Assembly (NCBI GenBank): GCA_027357125.1
Contig: DAHVVW010000077.1
Span: forward strand, 1 to 8,129
Direction of reading: 5' to 3'
From: Clostridiales bacterium
GTDB lineage: Bacteria; Bacillota; Desulfitobacteriia; Desulfitobacteriales; Desulfitobacteriaceae
Length of the DNA stretch: 8,129 bases
A program made the position numbers and the translations under genes. Below the pieces are notes generated by a model. That model had not been told where the DNA came from. It did no database searches and saw nothing but the letters and a program-made list of their open reading frames with translations. The number at the start of each line of letters is the position of its first letter. Positions within the stretch are counted from its first letter, which is position 1. Below are positions 5,624 to 8,129 of the stretch, piece after piece.

Positions 5624-6550
5624 ATGCAACGTTACCGGCGCCAGTTGGCCGACTTGTCTTTAATCGGGGTGACCTTAGTCTGGGGAGCCACTTTCGTGGT
5701 CGTAAAAAGGGCGATTGCCGATCTGTCCCCTTTTCCTTTTCTCGCTCTTCGTTTCGGGCTGGCCTTCCTCAGCCTGCTCCCGTTTGTCTGGTATCAGCGT
5801 CAGCATCTGAAAAAGCAAGCCATCCTTCAAGGGCTGGCTCTCGGAATCTTCCTCTTTGCCGGGTATGCCTGGCAAACGATCGGGTTGCAGTACACAACTG
5901 CCTCTAACGCCGGTTTTATAACCGGGATGTCTGTGGTGCTCGTGCCCGCGCTGGTTACTGCATCCACTAGAAGTCTCCCCCGGCCTGGAATCATTCTCGG
6001 CATCGCCAGTGCCGCCATCGGGCTTGCTCTGCTCTCCCTCGGAGAAGGATTTTCCCTTAACCGTGGGGATGCCATGATACTTCTGTGTGCCTTTAGCTTT
6101 GCCCTGCATATATTCCTGGTCGGGCGCTACGCGCCCGGAGCCAACGCCACAGTCTTGGCGGCGGCCCAGATTCTGGCCGTAACTATCTTAAGCACGGGAG
6201 CCAGCCTAATCTACCCCCAAGGACCACTGCAGTTCACACCTAACGCCTGGTTCGGACTCCTGCTCACTGCTGTTCCTGCCACTTCCATAGCCTTTTTCCT
6301 CCAGACCAAAATGCAGCAGTTTACCACTCCTACTCATACCGCTATCATCTTTTCCTCTGAACCGGTTTTTTCCGCCATCTTTGCCTTTTTCCTGGCCGGG
6401 GAAGTTCTTTCAAGCCGCGGCCTGGTCGGAGCGGCGCTCGTCCTCATAGGCATGCTGTTAGCCGAACTCAGTAGATCTGAAAGCGCACGGCGCTCACCAG
6501 AAAAACCAGGTAAAACCCGCCTCCGATTAGCAAGTAAGCGGGAAAGATAA
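5624..6550 (+). CDS. EamA/DMT-superfamily permease (putative metabolite exporter)
   Basis: Inner-membrane transporter of 308 residues with about ten predicted helices arranged as two EamA repeats, about 11-137 and 149-281, the normal DMT layout. Characteristic stretches are TLVWGATFVVVKRAI (17-31), LQYTTASNAGFITGMSVVLV (88-107), QQFTTPTHTAIIFSSEPVFS (231-250) and FFLAGE (255-260). The substrate cannot be read from sequence; relatives export amino acids, metabolites or drugs. The ATG is 7 bases after GGAAGGAG (5609-5616). The terminator at 5563-5599 separates it from the gene upstream, so it needs its own promoter. After the last helix comes a basic tail (about 282-308, SRSESARRSPEKPGKTRLRL and six more residues) that lies wholly within the 83-base overlap with the convergent antiporter gene. 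It may be an extension gained by loss of an earlier stop rather than a conserved part. Confidence 0.93.
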   Translation: MQRYRRQLADLSLIGVTLVWGATFVVVKRAIADLSPFPFLALRFGLAFLSLLPFVWYQRQHLKKQAILQGLALGIFLFAGYAWQTIGLQYTTASNAGFITGMSVVLVPALVTASTRSLPRPGIILGIASAAIGLALLSLGEGFSLNRGDAMILLCAFSFALHIFLVGRYAPGANATVLAAAQILAVTILSTGASLIYPQGPLQFTPNAWFGLLLTAVPATSIAFFLQTKMQQFTTPTHTAIIFSSEPVFSAIFAFFLAGEVLSSRGLVGAALVLIGMLLAELSRSESARRSPEKPGKTRLRLASKRER

Positions 6551-7466
6551 CCCCTTTGCGCCTAAGGGCCAAATAAGGCATGAAAGCGGCACCCAAAGCA
6601 AGCACGGCGCTTAAAAGAGCCAGGGAATCAAGCACCCACGGGGTAAATAGCAGCCCCAATGCCGGAATGACTGAACTCTGAAAAACCATAGCCCCGGTGA
6701 TATTGCCTAAAGCCAGAGTGTCCTTCCCCCTTCGAAGCCAGAGCACACTGTTAAACTTCTCAGGAAGTTCCGTAGCGATAGGAGTGATAATCAGGGAGAG
6801 CACAAAGGCCGGAATGCCGGTCACAACAGCAACCTCCTGGACTGCGCCCACAAAGCCGTGAGCCCCGGCGACAATAAAGAGCAAAGCCAAGCCTATCTGG
6901 CCCAGAATCACACCCATTGCAGGATGGTGCGAACGGCGTGCCAAATATAAAGGAGGCAGATTCTCGTGTTCCTCTCCTCCACCCTTACTCTCTCTCAAAG
7001 TCCTAAATACATAAACTGCGTAAAAAATCACTAAAGCCAAAGCAGCTAATATTTTTAAAAAGTGATTAGGCAAGAAGGATGCTAAAATAGCAACTGAATA
7101 AACAATAAGGAAAAAGCTCAAATCTCTTTGTAGAACTGAGCGGTCAAGTAAAAGTGGCCGGTTATGCCTCCGGAAAATCAAGACTGACAGCCCTGCGATA
7201 AAAAAGGCCAGCGTGGAGAGCATAAAAGGCGCTCCCAGAATAGCACCTATCCCAACTTCTGCCTTCTGTTCCCCTCCCCCACCAAGAAAAGCAATAACCG
7301 GGACCATCGTTTCCGGGAGTGCTGTCCCTACTGCGGCCAGGATGCTGCCGACCGCACCTGCTCCCAAGTTGAGACGCTGTCCCAGCCATTCCACGCCGTT
7401 GGTAAACCCTTCAGCCCCAATGAGAATAATGCCCAAGCTGAGTATGAGAATTGCTACATCTTCCAA
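6468..7466 (-). CDS. Sodium/calcium exchanger family (CaCA) membrane antiporter, divergent motifs
   Basis: Membrane protein of 332 residues with about ten helices and the two inverted alpha repeats of the CaCA superfamily (Pfam Na_Ca_ex), which exchange Ca2+ or another cation for Na+ or H+. Repeat 1: AAVGTALPETMVPVIAF (44-60) and VGIGAILGAPFML (71-83). Repeat 2: IITPIATELPEKFNSVLW (226-243) and LALGNITGAMVFQSS (251-265). The key acidic residues are kept (E52 and E236), but the usual GSNIFN element is altered to GAPFML and GAMVFQ, so ion specificity may differ. A loop at about 155-185 separates the two halves. The start is TTG at 7466: the sequence GGAGCAGGAG (7471-7480) ends 4 bases upstream, and no other start precedes residue 54. 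It follows ysxC in the same direction after 75 bases, possibly in one transcript. Its last helix is encoded opposite the 3' end of the permease gene. Confidence 0.9.
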   Translation of the reverse strand: MEDVAILILSLGIILIGAEGFTNGVEWLGQRLNLGAGAVGSILAAVGTALPETMVPVIAFLGGGGEQKAEVGIGAILGAPFMLSTLAFFIAGLSVLIFRRHNRPLLLDRSVLQRDLSFFLIVYSVAILASFLPNHFLKILAALALVIFYAVYVFRTLRESKGGGEEHENLPPLYLARRSHHPAMGVILGQIGLALLFIVAGAHGFVGAVQEVAVVTGIPAFVLSLIITPIATELPEKFNSVLWLRRGKDTLALGNITGAMVFQSSVIPALGLLFTPWVLDSLALLSAVLALGAAFMPYLALRRKGVIFPAYLLIGGGFYLVFLVSAVRFQIY

Positions 7467-7510
7467 AAGTCTCCTGCTCCTTTTACTAAAGTCGGGATAT
7501 CTACGCCCTC

Positions 7511-7539
7511 AGCAAGCCTTCCTAACCCTCAGGCTTGCT
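7511..7539. repeat. 9-bp inverted repeat between ysxC and the antiporter gene
   Basis: AGCAAGCCT (7511-7519) and AGGCTTGCT (7531-7539) flank an 11-base loop, starting 3 bases past the ysxC stop in its reading direction. On the minus strand the stem is followed by GAGGGCG, not a T-run, so it is not a standard terminator. It may stabilise the ysxC mRNA 3' end or partly uncouple the two genes. Confidence 0.55.
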
Positions 7540-7541
7540 TC

Positions 7542-8129
7542 TTAATCCTCGGGCGTGCCCTCCGCTTCCCCATCCAGTACCCCTTCATCTTTTGTCACCT
7601 GGAAGGTCAGGATCTCCTCGATCGCCTCGTGAACTTCTTCTAACCCGTCTCCCGTCTCTGCCGAGAAAGGAATAATCAGGTGCCAATCCGGCAGTTCAAA
7701 CGCTTTAGCTATAAGGCTTAAGTATTGAGGCCTCTTGCCCCGCGCAACTTTGTCAGCCTTCGTAGCGACCACTAAAGTAGGCAAGCCCTTTTGCCGAAGC
7801 CACGCATGCATCTCCCGATCCTCGCGGCTGGGCTCGTGGCGGATGTCCACTATTTGAATAACCGCCACCAGCTTCTCCCTCTGCCCGAGATAACTCTCCA
7901 TCATTGGGCCCCAGGTTTGCTTTACTTCTTTAGCAACCTTGGCATACCCATATCCGGGTAAATCCACGAAATACCAGCTGTCATTGATAAGATAAAAGTT
8001 CAACGTCTGGGTCTTGCCCGGAGTGTTACCCGTACGCGCCAAATTGCGGCGACCGAGGAAGCGGTTAATAAGAGAAGACTTGCCCACATTAGAGCGCCCG
8101 GCCAGAGCAATCTCTACCGCGTCTCCGAC
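7542..8129 (-). CDS. ysxC: Ribosome biogenesis GTP-binding protein YsxC/EngB, 5' end cut by the window edge
   Basis: Essential TRAFAC-class GTPase required for late assembly of the large ribosomal subunit. The frame is open to the right edge. I count 195 visible residues, starting VGDAVEIALAGRSNVGKS, so about 10-20 N-terminal residues are missing. GTPase motifs in visible numbering: G1 GRSNVGKS (11-18), G2 region GNTPGKTQTLNFY (34-46) with the family-specific TPGKTQ, G3 DLPGYGYA (56-63), G4 TKAD (123-126), G5 SAE (156-158). The GTG inside G1 at 8087 could be mistaken for a start but would remove half of the P-loop. The C-terminus carries an acidic tail (KDEGVLDGEAEGTPED) beyond the usual end. 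In Bacillus and many Clostridia ysxC follows lonA, which would be expected just outside the right edge. Confidence 0.97.
   Translation of the reverse strand, partial: VGDAVEIALAGRSNVGKSSLINRFLGRRNLARTGNTPGKTQTLNFYLINDSWYFVDLPGYGYAKVAKEVKQTWGPMMESYLGQREKLVAVIQIVDIRHEPSREDREMHAWLRQKGLPTLVVATKADKVARGKRPQYLSLIAKAFELPDWHLIIPFSAETGDGLEEVHEAIEEILTFQVTKDEGVLDGEAEGTPED

Noticed and set aside
5675..6109. Antisense open frames within the permease gene
   Set aside because: Hydrophilic shadow frames of a membrane-protein gene, with no start signal or domain.
8085..8087. GTG as the start of YsxC
   Set aside because: It lies inside the P-loop GRSNVGKS; the frame continues upstream with family-typical sequence to the window edge.

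Overview
The window looks like a stretch of chromosome from an anaerobic, probably spore-forming Firmicute of the class Clostridia, most like the Desulfotomaculum/Pelotomaculum (Peptococcaceae) group. Supporting this are a classic T-box leader on valS, strong GGAGG-type ribosome binding sites, TTG starts, a TIGR04086-type membrane protein, a LysM protein without a signal peptide, a consensus sigma-A promoter and a GC content I judge by eye to be near 50%. The genus is inference. No tRNA, rRNA, CRISPR array, transposase or phage gene is visible.

Layout. (1) 1-802, minus strand: the 5' end of valS, truncated by the window edge, with its T-box leader (about 505-767) and a perfect -35/-10 promoter (774-802). 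(2) 944-2281, plus: a short methyl-accepting chemotaxis protein with two membrane helices, HAMP and signalling domains but no external sensor domain. (3) 2274-3674, minus: a stand-alone FMN-binding glutamate synthase-like protein. Its coding frame continues upstream of the obvious TTG codon into a membrane anchor whose only well-placed start is ATA. (4) 3675-3940: non-coding, with degenerate direct repeats and a perfect 17-bp hairpin. (5) 3941-4615, minus: a TIGR04086-like four-helix membrane protein with a long tail of tyrosine-rich nine-residue repeats. (6) 4749-5492, plus: a LysM domain fused to a di-metal ferritin-like domain with a Met/Pro-rich tail, divergent from (5). (7) 5512-5599: a possible promoter immediately followed by a good terminator, just ahead of (8) 5624-6550, plus, an EamA/DMT-family permease. 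(9) 6468-7466, minus: a CaCA-type cation antiporter whose 3' end overlaps the permease gene by 83 bp. (10) 7542-8129, minus: ysxC/engB, the ribosome-assembly GTPase, cut by the right edge.

How it fits together. ysxC and valS are housekeeping genes that lie near each other in Bacillus (lonA-ysxC-hem genes-spoVID-ysxE-valS, from memory). Here the interval holds transport, signalling and possible spore or envelope genes instead. The genes change strand often, and two convergent pairs overlap at their 3' ends, so most are probably separate transcription units rather than one operon. There is no clear multi-gene defence or biosynthetic system. The most unusual items are the LysM-ferritin fusion, the nine-residue tyrosine repeat tail, and the ATA-start membrane extension of the FMN protein.
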